Positions 49,415 to 58,238 of a stretch of DNA of 64,000 nt are shown here, in pieces. Source of the DNA: CAKUFA01 sp963618735 (GTDB taxonomy: Bacteria; Bacillota; Clostridia; Christensenellales; Aristaeellaceae); assembly GCA_963618735.1 (NCBI GenBank), contig CAVEUM010000008.1:21247-85246 (forward strand). The letters run 5' to 3'. Every line of letters starts with the position of its first letter. Positions within the stretch are counted from its first letter, which is position 1. The notes under the pieces were generated by a model. The model ran no database searches. It saw only the letters and a list, made by a program, of their open reading frames with translations, and was not told where the DNA came from. The translations under genes and the position numbers were made by a program.

Positions 49415-51238
49415 ATGAGTAAGATCATCGGTATTGACTTGGGTACTACGAACAGCTGTGTGGCCGTCATGGAAGGCGGCAAGCCCGTTGTTATCGCTAA
49501 TGCGGAAGGCAGCCGCACCACGCCTTCTGTTGTGTCCTTCACCAAGGACGGCGAGCGTCTGGTGGGTCAGACCGCTAAGCATAAGGCTGTGATCAATCCT
49601 GATCGCACGATCATCTCCATCAAGCGTGAGATGGGCACCAGCTACAAGGTAAACATTGACGGCAAGGACTACACCCCTCAGGACATCAGCGCCATGGTGC
49701 TGACCAAGATGAAGGAGACCGCTGAGTCCTACCTGGGCGAGAAGGTGACCGAGGCCGTCATCACCGTGCCTGCTTACTTCAACGACAGCCAGCGTCAGGC
49801 TACCAAGGATGCAGGCCGTATTGCAGGCCTGGATGTGAAGCGTATCATCAACGAGCCTACTGCCGCAGCTTTGGCTTATGGCCTGGACAAGGACGGCAAC
49901 CAGAAGATCCTGGTGTACGACCTGGGCGGCGGTACCTTCGACGTAAGTATCCTGGACATTGGCGACAGCGTGTTTGAAGTTCGTTCCACCAACGGTAACA
50001 CCCGTCTGGGCGGCGATGACTTCGACCAGCGCATCATCAACTACATTGCTGACAGCTTCAAGAAGAGCGAAGGCATTGACCTGCTGCAGGACAAGACCGC
50101 TGCACAGCGCCTGAAGGACGCTGCTGAAAAGGCTAAGATTGAATTGAGCGGTGCCACCACCACCAACATCAACCTGCCCTTCATCACCGCCGATGCTACC
50201 GGCCCCAAGCACCTCGACATGACCCTGACCCGTGCAAAGTTCGAAGAGCTGACCGCTGACCTGGTGGATGCCACCATCACCCCCATGAAGAATGCTCTGC
50301 GTGACGCTGGCATGACCGTGGATCAGATCGACAAGGTTATCCTGGTGGGCGGCTCTACACGTATCCCCGCTGTGCAGGCTGCTGTGCAGAAGTTCACTGG
50401 CAAGGAACCCTTCAAGGGCATTAACCCTGATGAGTGCGTGGCTATCGGTGCTGCCATCCAGGGCGGCGTTCTGGCCGGCGATGTGAAGGACGTCCTCCTG
50501 CTGGACGTGACGCCCCTGTCCCTGGGTCTGGAAACCGAGGGTCACATCTTCACCAAGCTGATCGAGCGCAACACCACCGTGCCTACCAGCAAGAGCCAGG
50601 TGTTCTCCACTGCCGCTGACGGCCAGACCACCGTGGAAATCAACGTGCTGCAGGGCGAGCGTCAGATGGCTTATGACAATAAGTCCTTGGGTCGCTTCCA
50701 GCTGACTGGCATTGCTCCCGCTCCCCGCGGCGTGCCTCAGATCGAGGTTACCTTCTCCATCGATAACAACGGTATCGTGAACGTCAGCGCCAAGGATAAG
50801 GCCACCGGTCACGAGCAGAAGATCACCATTACCGCTTCCACCAACCTGAGCGAGGAAGAGATCAACCAGCGCGTGAAGGAAGCTGAGCAGTTTGCTGAGC
50901 AGGACAAGAAGCGCAAGGAAGAGGTCGAGACCCTGAACCGCGCCGACAGCCTGATCTACGAGACCGAAAAGCAGCTCCGTGAGAATGGCGAGAAGCTCTC
51001 TGATGAGGACAAGAACGCCATCCAGAGCGAGATTGATTCCTTCAAGAAGGTTCGCGAGGGCAACAACGCTGACGAAATCAAGTCTGCAATGGACAGCTTC
51101 ACCCAGAAGGTGTATGCCATCTTCGGCAAGCTGTATCAGCAGCAGGGCGGCGAAGGCGCAGCACCTGACATGGGCGGCGCACAGAGCGGCACCACCAATC
51201 CCGACGGCAGCGTGAATGCTGACGGCGACGTGCACTAA
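49415..51238 (+). CDS. dnaK: Chaperone protein DnaK
   Basis: 607 residues with AGGAGG before the ATG. It has IIGIDLGTTNSCVAVMEG, VPAYFNDSQRQATKDAGRIAGLDV, VYDLGGGTFDVSIL and ILVGGSTRIPAVQ of the Hsp70 ATPase, the conserved linker DVLLLDVTPLSLGLET, the substrate domain, and a Gly/Ala-rich C-terminal tail. It is the Gram-positive form lacking the ~24-residue insertion of proteobacterial DnaK. It works with GrpE and DnaJ from the same operon. Confidence 0.98.
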   Translation: MSKIIGIDLGTTNSCVAVMEGGKPVVIANAEGSRTTPSVVSFTKDGERLVGQTAKHKAVINPDRTIISIKREMGTSYKVNIDGKDYTPQDISAMVLTKMKETAESYLGEKVTEAVITVPAYFNDSQRQATKDAGRIAGLDVKRIINEPTAAALAYGLDKDGNQKILVYDLGGGTFDVSILDIGDSVFEVRSTNGNTRLGGDDFDQRIINYIADSFKKSEGIDLLQDKTAAQRLKDAAEKAKIELSGATTTNINLPFITADATGPKHLDMTLTRAKFEELTADLVDATITPMKNALRDAGMTVDQIDKVILVGGSTRIPAVQAAVQKFTGKEPFKGINPDECVAIGAAIQGGVLAGDVKDVLLLDVTPLSLGLETEGHIFTKLIERNTTVPTSKSQVFSTAADGQTTVEINVLQGERQMAYDNKSLGRFQLTGIAPAPRGVPQIEVTFSIDNNGIVNVSAKDKATGHEQKITITASTNLSEEEINQRVKEAEQFAEQDKKRKEEVETLNRADSLIYETEKQLRENGEKLSDEDKNAIQSEIDSFKKVREGNNADEIKSAMDSFTQKVYAIFGKLYQQQGGEGAAPDMGGAQSGTTNPDGSVNADGDVH

Positions 51239-51249
51239 GTCCTTTATAA

Positions 51250-51284
51250 CCCCGGGCGTACGTGCCACCGGCCTGCGCCCGGGG
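51250..51284 (+). other. GC-rich hairpin between dnaK and dnaJ
   Basis: CCCCGGGCG and CGCCCGGGG form a 9-bp stem. The following ATTTCCC is not a terminator tail. It may stabilise the dnaK mRNA end or lower dnaJ expression. Confidence 0.5.
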
Positions 51285-51342
51285 ATTTCCCGGTTTATTC
51301 AGGCAGTTTCATCTGCCGGTGATTTCGCGAGGTGAGAGAACA

Positions 51343-52473
51343 TTGGCAACCAAGCGTGACTATTATGAGGTGCTGGGTGTCAGCAAAACGGCAACGCAGG
51401 ACGAAATTAAGTCCGCATACCGTAAAAGGGCAAAGGAATGCCACCCTGACCTGCACCCTGATGATAAAACAGCTATGGATCGCTTCAAGGAGCTGAACGA
51501 AGCAAACGAAGTGCTGAGCGATCCTCAAAAGCGTGAACAATATGACCGCTACGGCTTCGATGGACCGAACATGGGCGGCAATCCCTTCGGCGGCGCAGGC
51601 GCGGGTGGATTTGACTTCAGCGGCATGGGCGGCTTTGACAGCATCTTCGACCAGCTGTTCAATGGCGGTGCGTCCACATCGTCCCGACGCAATGGTCCTG
51701 TGCAGGGCAGCGATCTCCGCTACGAACTGCGCATTACCTTTGAAGAAGCGGCCAACGGCTGTGAAAAGTCCTTTGAATTTTATCGCAACGAGAACTGTGA
51801 GACCTGCCACGGCACGGGCGCAAAGCCTGGTACCAGCCCCACCACCTGCCAGAACTGCCACGGCACAGGCCAGATTCGCCAGAGCGGCGGCTGGATGACC
51901 ACTGTGCGCACCTGCCCCAACTGCGGCGGTACAGGCACGGTGGTCACGGATAAGTGCACCTCCTGCGGTGGCTCCGGTCGGGTACGCAAGCGCCGCACTG
52001 CTACGGTGAAGGTTCCTGCAGGCATTGATAACGGCCAGACCATTGTGATGAGCAACCAGGGCGAGCCTGGACTGCGCGGCGGCCCCAACGGTGACCTGTA
52101 TATTAACGTCATCGTGAAGCCTCATAAGCTGTTCCGCCGTGAGGGCTTCAACCTGCGGCTGGATTTGCCCATCAGCTTTACGCAAGCGGCCTTGGGCGGC
52201 GAGGTTGATGTGCCGACTCTGAACGGTACGGTCAAGTATCGCATTCCTGAAGGTACGCAGAATGATACCGAGTTCCGTCTGAAGGGACAGGGCATTCAGC
52301 AGCTGAACATGGCTGGCAAGGGCGACCTGTTGGTGCGTGTTCGGGTGGAGGTGCCCCGTAAGCTCAGCGAGAAGCAGAAGGATCTGCTCCGCCAGTTTGA
52401 GGAGTCTTCCACAGGCAAGGAATACGAAACCCGCAAGTCTTTCATGGATCGCGTGAAAGAGATCTTCAACTGA
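51343..52473 (+). CDS. dnaJ: Chaperone protein DnaJ
   Basis: 376 residues from a TTG at 51343 with GAGGTG upstream. The frame is open further 5' but that part overlaps the intergenic hairpin and has no homology. The J domain has the HPD motif (KECHPDLHPDD), then a Gly/Phe-rich stretch (MGGNPFGGAGAGGFDF), four CxxCxGxG zinc repeats (CETCHGTG, CQNCHGTG, CPNCGGTG, CTSCGGSG) and the C-terminal substrate domains. It stimulates DnaK ATPase. It is last in the hrcA operon. Confidence 0.97.
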   Translation: MATKRDYYEVLGVSKTATQDEIKSAYRKRAKECHPDLHPDDKTAMDRFKELNEANEVLSDPQKREQYDRYGFDGPNMGGNPFGGAGAGGFDFSGMGGFDSIFDQLFNGGASTSSRRNGPVQGSDLRYELRITFEEAANGCEKSFEFYRNENCETCHGTGAKPGTSPTTCQNCHGTGQIRQSGGWMTTVRTCPNCGGTGTVVTDKCTSCGGSGRVRKRRTATVKVPAGIDNGQTIVMSNQGEPGLRGGPNGDLYINVIVKPHKLFRREGFNLRLDLPISFTQAALGGEVDVPTLNGTVKYRIPEGTQNDTEFRLKGQGIQQLNMAGKGDLLVRVRVEVPRKLSEKQKDLLRQFEESSTGKEYETRKSFMDRVKEIFN

Positions 52474-52504
52474 TTGTGCAATTCACTGCTAAATGAATAA
52501 ATGC

Positions 52505-52545
52505 AAAGACCCTGCTGCACTGGGATGCGGCAGGGTCTTTGTTGT
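52505..52545 (+). terminator. Terminator of the hrcA-dnaJ operon
   Basis: AAAGACCCTGC and GCAGGGTCTTT pair (11 bp), followed by a T-rich stretch. Confidence 0.85.
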
Positions 52546-52773
52546 GAGAATCATGGTGATACGCGCTCATAGCAATGCTGCCGGGACTTTCGCACGGTTG
52601 GAAGTGCCTGACCGCAAAATGAAGCATGCTTGAAGGAAAATCACATGATGCGACGAAATACACAAAATGTTAAGCTGGCAAAATCGAAGAAGAATTTCGT
52701 ATGAAACGCATATCAAAATGCTTCGTCACTGTGCGTTGTGCTGTTGCGTTTCCACAGGCAGGAGGAAAAGAAA

Positions 52774-53184
52774 TTGGTCAGAGAAATTATGAAGGATCCG
52801 ATGTTTCTTGCACAGAAATCCGCTGATGCAACGGAAAAGGACAGGCAGGTTGTAACCGATCTTCTGGATACACTCAGGGCAAACCAGGATCGCTGCGTTG
52901 GAATGGCTGCAAACATGATCGGCGTGCGGAAGAATATCATCGTTGTAGCCGTTGGGCCGATTCAGTTTGCCATGATCAATCCTGTCATCACGAAAAAGAG
53001 CGGTGCCTATCAAGCGGAGGAAGGCTGCCTTTCATTGAGCGGTGTGAGAAACTGCACCCGCTATAAGGAGATTGAAGTTGATTATCTGGATCAGAATTTC
53101 AAAAAACAGCATGGCAAGTATGCTGGCTGGACGGCTCAGATTATCCAGCATGAAGTGGATCACTGCATGGGTGTTTTAATTTGA
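52774..53184 (+). CDS. def: Peptide deformylase-like protein
   Basis: 136 residues from a TTG at 52774, 8 nt after GGAGG; the open frame upstream covers that ribosome-binding site. The three deformylase motifs are present: GMAANMIG (motif 1, usually GxGxAAxQ, with Asn replacing the Gln), EEGCLS (metal ligand C85) and QHEVDH (H126, E127, H130). It removes the formyl group of N-terminal formyl-Met. The short length and the AANMIG motif place it in the clostridial type III-like group, and it may be a secondary deformylase. Confidence 0.9.
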   Translation: MVREIMKDPMFLAQKSADATEKDRQVVTDLLDTLRANQDRCVGMAANMIGVRKNIIVVAVGPIQFAMINPVITKKSGAYQAEEGCLSLSGVRNCTRYKEIEVDYLDQNFKKQHGKYAGWTAQIIQHEVDHCMGVLI

Positions 53185-53224
53185 TTTATTGATGGGGAAA
53201 ACGAAGCAGGGCAATCACCGAAAA

Positions 53225-53267
53225 AGTAAAAAACCGCCATGCTCAGCAAAAAACTGAACATGGCGTT
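53225..53267 (-). terminator. Terminator of the DUF5060/DUF5605 glycosidase gene
   Basis: CGCCATG-C-TCAG and CTGA-A-CATGGCG pair. On the minus strand the stem is followed by TTTTTT. Confidence 0.7.
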
Positions 53268-53286
53268 TACATGACGGAAATTTTCA

Positions 53287-53319
53287 GCATCCAGTATTTT
53301 ATAGACTGGATGCTTTTAT
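53287..53319 (+). terminator. Terminator downstream of the deformylase-like gene
   Basis: GCATCCAGT and ACTGGATGC pair around a 9-nt loop, followed by TTTTATTT. The rest of 53185-53519 holds no supported gene. Confidence 0.7.
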
Positions 53320-53519
53320 TTGGAACAGGGGCACTGAACGCATTGGACATCTTTTCCCACTGCAATATGAAGATTCTGTGGAAAACTTAGCCTCAACACA
53401 ATCCCCATCTGGCAGATTCCACGCAGTGTTCAATTCATCGATTAGGGAATCCGCGTATACGCTGTCAGGACGGCCTGATCGTTGCCATCCGCCAGAGGGC
53501 AATTTTCGTTTGGGAAATG

Positions 53520-55049
53520 TCACGCATGGACGCGCACAGCAAGGACGGCCATGCTTTCACGGCTGGGCATCTGCACCAGCGTCCTTCCGCTGGCATGCTC
53601 TGCGAATACCTCTCGCGTCATGTTCCAGGTATCGATGATTTCCACGCGATACCGGTTCTCTTCAGGCAGATTCAGCACCAATTCACCATAGCACTGACGG
53701 TCACAGAAAATGAGCTGGCATTCATCGCCGTGGTGTCCCTGATAGATGTGGTCGGCGTTCAGATGCGCCCAACGATCACGTTCCTTCATCCGCAGGATGC
53801 TGGCGGCAAAGGCGTTCTGGGTGGATTCAGCCACGCGTTGCAGCTCGTCTGGATCCATGAGATTCAACTGTTCAAACCTGCTCGGCATGGGGGACAACGG
53901 CCCGGGCAGATGTTCGACAATTTCACGCAGGAACGCGATGCGCGCAGGGCTTTCACCCTTCAGTTTGCCGCCGCGTGCCCACCATAGAATCTCATCATCG
54001 GACAAGAATGTCTCGCCGTGGGTGCAGTACGCACCAGAGACAACCACGCGCCAGAAACGATGCACCATTTCGCGGCCGGAGATGCTTCCCCAATAGTGCC
54101 GCAGGTTTCCTTCATAGGCGCATTCATCGATCATGACAGGCTTGCCGTATTCCTTCAACCAACGCGGAATTTCCGTGTGTGCCTTGGTTTGCAGGCTGGC
54201 ATGGGTGATGTTGGGACGGGTTGCGTCCCAGAAGCACATGCAGTTATGGTTGGACAGCAAATGATGGTACGGGTCGTGCGCGGCGATGTACTCCTCAATT
54301 TCCTCCCAATCGGCGAGGGTTTTGGCGTCCATCGCCAGATCATATTCGTTAGCCATGGACCACCAGATGGCAGGCTTTGCGCTTAAACGGCAAAGCAGAT
54401 AATCGAGATAAGCCAGATTCTCTTCCCGTGAAAGCGTATTAAAGCCCCAGCGATCATAGGGGTGGAATAAAATCAGATCAACCTGAATGCCCATGTCCAT
54501 GATTTGATTCAAAATGCGCTCGAATCGATGCCAGAAGGCAATACACGGACGGGACGTGTCCCAATTTCCTTCTTCATCCTTCTCAAAGGCGAAAAGCGGC
54601 GGTTCGTTGTGATTGTAATCATAGTGCTTGGGGAACACGCACATGCGCACCTTGTTAAACGGAGCGGTGCGGAGGGTTTCCAGGGTCTGCTCCACCAACG
54701 CATCCTCCTGGGAGGCAAGGGCATAAACCGTCGTGCCGAAAGGATAAAACAGGCTGCCATCCGCGTGTTCAAAGTGCGTATCGACAGCTTTCACAATGCC
54801 GTGCGCCTTGTCAGATGCTTCGCATTCTTCAGCGCCGTCTGCCGAAACACATCCTTCCACATGCCATGTATAATGGCCTGTTTCTTCTGGTAAAAAGCGG
54901 ACGACATACTCGCCGTTGCCATCATAAAAGCCCCTGACCGTTTTGCTTGCGCCGTTCCGGCAGAACGTGGCGGAAAGATCAACCGTGTCCCATTTTTCGG
55001 TGAGTTTGGGTCCTGCAAAGCGTAATTCAAACTCTTCATACTGCTTCAT
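53520..55049 (-). CDS. Intracellular glycoside hydrolase (DUF5060 - apiosidase-like barrel - DUF5605)
   Basis: 509 residues with AGGAGC upstream of the ATG. An N-terminal beta domain (~1-90, FYDGNGEYVVRFLPEETGHYTWHVEG) is of the DUF5060 type. A clan GH-A-like barrel follows (~100-400): LFYPFGTTVYAL, FNKVRMCVFPKHYDYNHNEP, LILFHPYDRWGF, the probable acid/base in SMANEYDL and the probable nucleophile in VMIDECAYEGNL. The C-terminal DUF5605-like domain ends with LVQMPSRESMAVLAVRV. No signal peptide. The barrel belongs to the set that includes the GH140 apiosidases, but the substrate is not proven. Confidence 0.82.
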   Translation of the reverse strand: MKQYEEFELRFAGPKLTEKWDTVDLSATFCRNGASKTVRGFYDGNGEYVVRFLPEETGHYTWHVEGCVSADGAEECEASDKAHGIVKAVDTHFEHADGSLFYPFGTTVYALASQEDALVEQTLETLRTAPFNKVRMCVFPKHYDYNHNEPPLFAFEKDEEGNWDTSRPCIAFWHRFERILNQIMDMGIQVDLILFHPYDRWGFNTLSREENLAYLDYLLCRLSAKPAIWWSMANEYDLAMDAKTLADWEEIEEYIAAHDPYHHLLSNHNCMCFWDATRPNITHASLQTKAHTEIPRWLKEYGKPVMIDECAYEGNLRHYWGSISGREMVHRFWRVVVSGAYCTHGETFLSDDEILWWARGGKLKGESPARIAFLREIVEHLPGPLSPMPSRFEQLNLMDPDELQRVAESTQNAFAASILRMKERDRWAHLNADHIYQGHHGDECQLIFCDRQCYGELVLNLPEENRYRVEIIDTWNMTREVFAEHASGRTLVQMPSRESMAVLAVRVHA

Positions 55050-55296
55050 GGATGCATTCAGCTCCTGTTCGTTGCGATTGTGGGATTTTCTGCGCAGACG
55101 GAGAATTTCCGGATAAAGCTCTCCGCCTCCTGCAAAGGGATGGGTCTATTATAAGGCCAACGACTTGAGGGAATCAAGAGGAATCTCGCAAATGGATGGT
55201 GGAGTTGATGGCATAATGAAGTTGGGCACCGAAGGCAACACTGCACAATTCCTCATTTTCCACGGAATAATGCGGTCAATCTTACACTGCGGGGAA

Positions 55297-55418
55297 CTAT
55301 TGAGCGGTTACGGCATAAGGCTTCAGGCTTCGGTGGAAACCTGCTTGGCGATCCTCAATATCCTTCACGATGATGGTATTGTAGACGCCCTCCAAATAGG
55401 TCTCAACCTTTTCAGTAA
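55297..55418 (-). pseudogene. Remnant of an AAA_14/DUF4143-type ATPase gene
   Basis: The minus strand between the TetR stop and a TAG at 55297 reads FTEKVETYLEGVYNTIIVKD, then IEDRQ. This is the YLEGxYNTxxxKD block of the AAA_14/DUF4143 family, with nothing before or after it and no start codon. It is a fragment of about 40 codons left by gene decay. The rest of 55050-55411 shows no gene. Confidence 0.5.
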
Positions 55419-56155
55419 ATCTGGTTCATCGTCTGAATCCAGTTTTTCTTCATGTTGTCGTTAGCAGCTTGAAGCTTCTGCACATAGGAAACGACGAATG
55501 CTTCCAGAAAATCGTCTGGAATTTCCTTGGACAGCTCCTGAAGCATCTCATCCGCAATGCGAACCGATTCTTCCCGATGTTTGGTCACTTCCTGGTCGGG
55601 AATGAAATGGCTTATGGCCGTTTGGACAATCAGGAAGGGGACATCGTTGTAATCGATGCTTTTGAAGAAGCCTGCGTCCTTCTTCAGCACCAGCGTTTTT
55701 TCCATCATGTAGGGGATATAGCGCGCATACAGCTGCACCTCATCACTGGTGGCTTCGATGGTGTAGTCCTTTCGCAGCAGGTCGATGAGGATGGTTGGCT
55801 TGTCGCTCAGATATTTGAAAAAGATATCATTTTCCAGCGAGTCACGATAGAAATGCGCATAGCCGCTGACATACAGGTAGCAATAGAGAAGCCGCGTGCC
55901 TACCAGGTCGTTCAGAATGGTCTGCGTATCGAGGGGAATTCGTTCGTTCAAATCTTTCATGCAATAGTCAGACAGCACCGTCAGGCACTGCGCCCCAAGA
56001 AAATCCTTGCTGCCAAAGTAATGGTTCACCATGCCCAGACCCACTTCAGCGGTCGAAGCGATTTCGCGGATGCTGGTGTCATTGAATCCGTTTTCCCGAA
56101 AAAGCTTTAGTGCTGCCTTCATAATGGAGAAAACGGTATGCTCCTTTGCATTCAT
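55412..56155 (-). CDS. TetR-family transcriptional regulator
   Basis: 247 residues from the ATG at 56155 with GGAGGG upstream. The N-terminal HTH is typical: AALKLFRENGFNDTSIREIASTAEVGLGMVNHYFGSKDFL. The C-terminal ligand domain is unusually long (to ~247 residues) and aromatic-rich (YCYLYVSGYAHFYRDSLEN). It is divergent from the Opp-type operon across 227 bp that contain strong palindromes. It likely represses the transporter operon and perhaps itself. Confidence 0.93.
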   Translation of the reverse strand: MNAKEHTVFSIMKAALKLFRENGFNDTSIREIASTAEVGLGMVNHYFGSKDFLGAQCLTVLSDYCMKDLNERIPLDTQTILNDLVGTRLLYCYLYVSGYAHFYRDSLENDIFFKYLSDKPTILIDLLRKDYTIEATSDEVQLYARYIPYMMEKTLVLKKDAGFFKSIDYNDVPFLIVQTAISHFIPDQEVTKHREESVRIADEMLQELSKEIPDDFLEAFVVSYVQKLQAANDNMKKNWIQTMNQIY

Positions 56156-56224
56156 GGTGTTGCCCTCCGATACTTTTTCTATACGGTTACAACCAAAAAA
56201 ACGATGAAAAAACAATCAAAGCAC

Positions 56225-56253
56225 TTGACGTAACCGTTTCTACGCGCTAATAT
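56225..56253 (+). promoter_or_regulatory. Promoter of the Opp-type operon
   Basis: TTGACG (56225-56230) and TAATAT (56248-56253) are 17 nt apart. Confidence 0.75.
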
Positions 56254-56258
56254 TTATG

Positions 56259-56294
56259 CATCATCGAACACGTTCGATAAATCGTTCGATGATG
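56259..56294. promoter_or_regulatory. Palindromic operator region, likely TetR target
   Basis: CATCATCGAAC (56259-56269) and GTTCGATGATG (56284-56294) are perfect 11-bp inverted arms. Inside lies TCGAACACGTTCGA (56264-56277). The set gives three TCGAAC half-sites just after the -10 box. Confidence 0.7.
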
Positions 56295-56382
56295 TGTTCA
56301 AAAACATGATTGACCGTATCCATTCTATCCAACCATTGGAATTTCGTCAAGAGGATACGGAAAAAACACGGAGGCGAACGAA

Positions 56383-57330
56383 ATGGGACGGTACATTCTG
56401 AAAAGACTGCTATTGATGATTCCAGTCTTGCTGGGCATCTCACTGCTGGTCTTTACCATGCTGGAGCTGTCGCCTGGCGACCCCGCACAGATTATTCTGG
56501 GCATGAAAGCAACGCCCGAAGCACTGGACAATTTGCGTGAGCAGATGGGATTGAATGATCCGTTCCTGGTACGCTATATCCGCTATATTGCCAACGCGGT
56601 TCGCGGAGATTTCGGCACCTCCTGGCGCACGAACCTTTCTGTGGTGCAGGAGATTGTTCAGCGTATTCCTGTAACGCTCCGTGTTGCCCTGGGTGCCATG
56701 GTGCTGATGGTGCTGATTGGCATTCCGGTGGGCATCCTGTCCGCTGTGAAGCAGTATTCCCTGACCGATAACCTGACCCTGGGCGGCGCGCTGCTGTTCT
56801 CCTCCATGCCGGCATTCTGGTTCGGCACCCTGCTGGTACTTCTCTTTGCACTGAAGCTCAGTTGGCTGCCTGCTACAGGATCCGATTCCATCAAGAGCTA
56901 CATCCTCCCGTGGATTACCCTGGCGGCATCGAATGCGGCCACCCTGGTGCGTATGACCCGCTCCTCCATGCTGGAGGTGATCCGCGCGGATTACATCAAG
57001 ATGGCACGCGCTAAGGGCGCCAGCGAGCGGCAGGTAATTCTCCGCCACGCACTGCGCAATGCACTGCTGCCTATCATCACCATTGTGGGCATGAACTTTG
57101 CCGGCCTGATGGGCGGCACGGTGGTCATTGAGCAGGTGTTCACACTTACAGGTCTGGGCACGCTGGCCATTAACTCCGTTCGTGCACTGGACGTGCCGAT
57201 GGTTATGGGCGAGGTCATCTTCATCGCTGCACTGACGAGCTTGATCAACCTGCTGGTGGACGTATTGTATGTCTACATTGATCCTCGTCTGAAGAGCCAA
57301 TACGTGAAAGTGAAGAAAGCGAAGGTGTGA
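56383..57330 (+). CDS. oppB: Peptide/opine/oligosaccharide ABC permease (OppB/DppB family)
   Basis: 315 residues with GGAGG 8 nt before the ATG. It begins MGRYILKRLLLMIPVLLGISLLVF, typical of OppB, followed by SPGDPAQIILG, six helices and the coupling motif EVIRADYIKMARAKGASERQV. It forms the channel with OppC. It is first in a five-gene ABC operon. Confidence 0.95.
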   Translation: MGRYILKRLLLMIPVLLGISLLVFTMLELSPGDPAQIILGMKATPEALDNLREQMGLNDPFLVRYIRYIANAVRGDFGTSWRTNLSVVQEIVQRIPVTLRVALGAMVLMVLIGIPVGILSAVKQYSLTDNLTLGGALLFSSMPAFWFGTLLVLLFALKLSWLPATGSDSIKSYILPWITLAASNAATLVRMTRSSMLEVIRADYIKMARAKGASERQVILRHALRNALLPIITIVGMNFAGLMGGTVVIEQVFTLTGLGTLAINSVRALDVPMVMGEVIFIAALTSLINLLVDVLYVYIDPRLKSQYVKVKKAKV

Positions 57331-57333
57331 GTT

Positions 57334-58227
57334 ATGGAGAAAAAAGCGCTGAGCCAGGAAGAAAAAAACGTCTACAAAAAGCGCAGCCAGTTCAGAGCTA
57401 TCTGCCATCGCTTTTCCAAGAATAAGGCAGCCATGATCGGCCTGGTGATGCTGGGCATTCTGGTCATTCTGGCAGTGACCGCACCGCTGTTTATCGATTA
57501 CAAGGGTGAGGTTATTAAGCAGAACATTCGTGAGCGTCTGCAGTCTCCCAGCTGGGAGCATCCATTCGGCACCGACCAGTATGGCCGCGACGTGCTGAAG
57601 CGCATCATCTGGGGCGCACGCATTTCACTGACCTGCTCGCTGGTGGTTATCTCCATTGCGACCCTGCTTGGTGCTATCTTTGGCAGCATCGCAGCTTATT
57701 TCGGCGGCAAGGTTGACCAGATCATCATGCGCGTGATGGACATCTTCTATGCACTGCCCTTCAACCTGATGGCCATTTGCGTGGTTGCCTCCCTGGGCAA
57801 CAGCATTGTCAACCTGGGCATCGCCTGTGTAGTAGGCGTTGTGCCGGGCTTCACACGAATCTTCCGCTCCACCATTCTTCCCATTCGCGAGCAGGAATAC
57901 ATTGAAGCGGCGCGGGCGTGCAACACCTCCGACTTCCGCATCATCACCAAACATATTCTTCCCAATGCACTGGGTCCCATCATTGTGCAGGCAACGCTGA
58001 ACTTGGCCACGACTATCATTGCCATTGCGGGATTGAGCTACATCGGCCTGGGCGTTGAATCTCCTATGCCTGAATGGGGCACCATGCTCAGTGACGGCCG
58101 CGAGAATATGCGTCTTTATCCTTACCTGGTGATTTTCCCCGGCCTGGCCATCATGGTTGCGGCCATGTCCCTGAACCTGATTGGTGATGGCTTGCGTGAC
58201 GCGCTTGACCCCAAGCTGAAGAACTGA
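57334..58227 (+). CDS. oppC: Peptide/oligosaccharide ABC permease (OppC/DppC family)
   Basis: 297 residues, 3 nt after oppB. The OppC N-terminus with one helix (KAAMIGLVMLGILVILAVTAPLF) and HPFGTDQYGRDVLKRIIWGARISL, then the coupling motif REQEYIEAARACNTSDFRI, identify it. GLGVESPMPEWGTMLSDG near the end is standard. Confidence 0.95.
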   Translation: MEKKALSQEEKNVYKKRSQFRAICHRFSKNKAAMIGLVMLGILVILAVTAPLFIDYKGEVIKQNIRERLQSPSWEHPFGTDQYGRDVLKRIIWGARISLTCSLVVISIATLLGAIFGSIAAYFGGKVDQIIMRVMDIFYALPFNLMAICVVASLGNSIVNLGIACVVGVVPGFTRIFRSTILPIREQEYIEAARACNTSDFRIITKHILPNALGPIIVQATLNLATTIIAIAGLSYIGLGVESPMPEWGTMLSDGRENMRLYPYLVIFPGLAIMVAAMSLNLIGDGLRDALDPKLKN

Positions 58228-58238
58228 GGAGGCTGTTT

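Noticed and set aside
53299..53523. 74-codon minus-strand ORF starting with GTG over the glycosidase stop codon
   Set aside because: No ribosome-binding site, no recognisable domain, and two terminator hairpins lie in and just beyond it.
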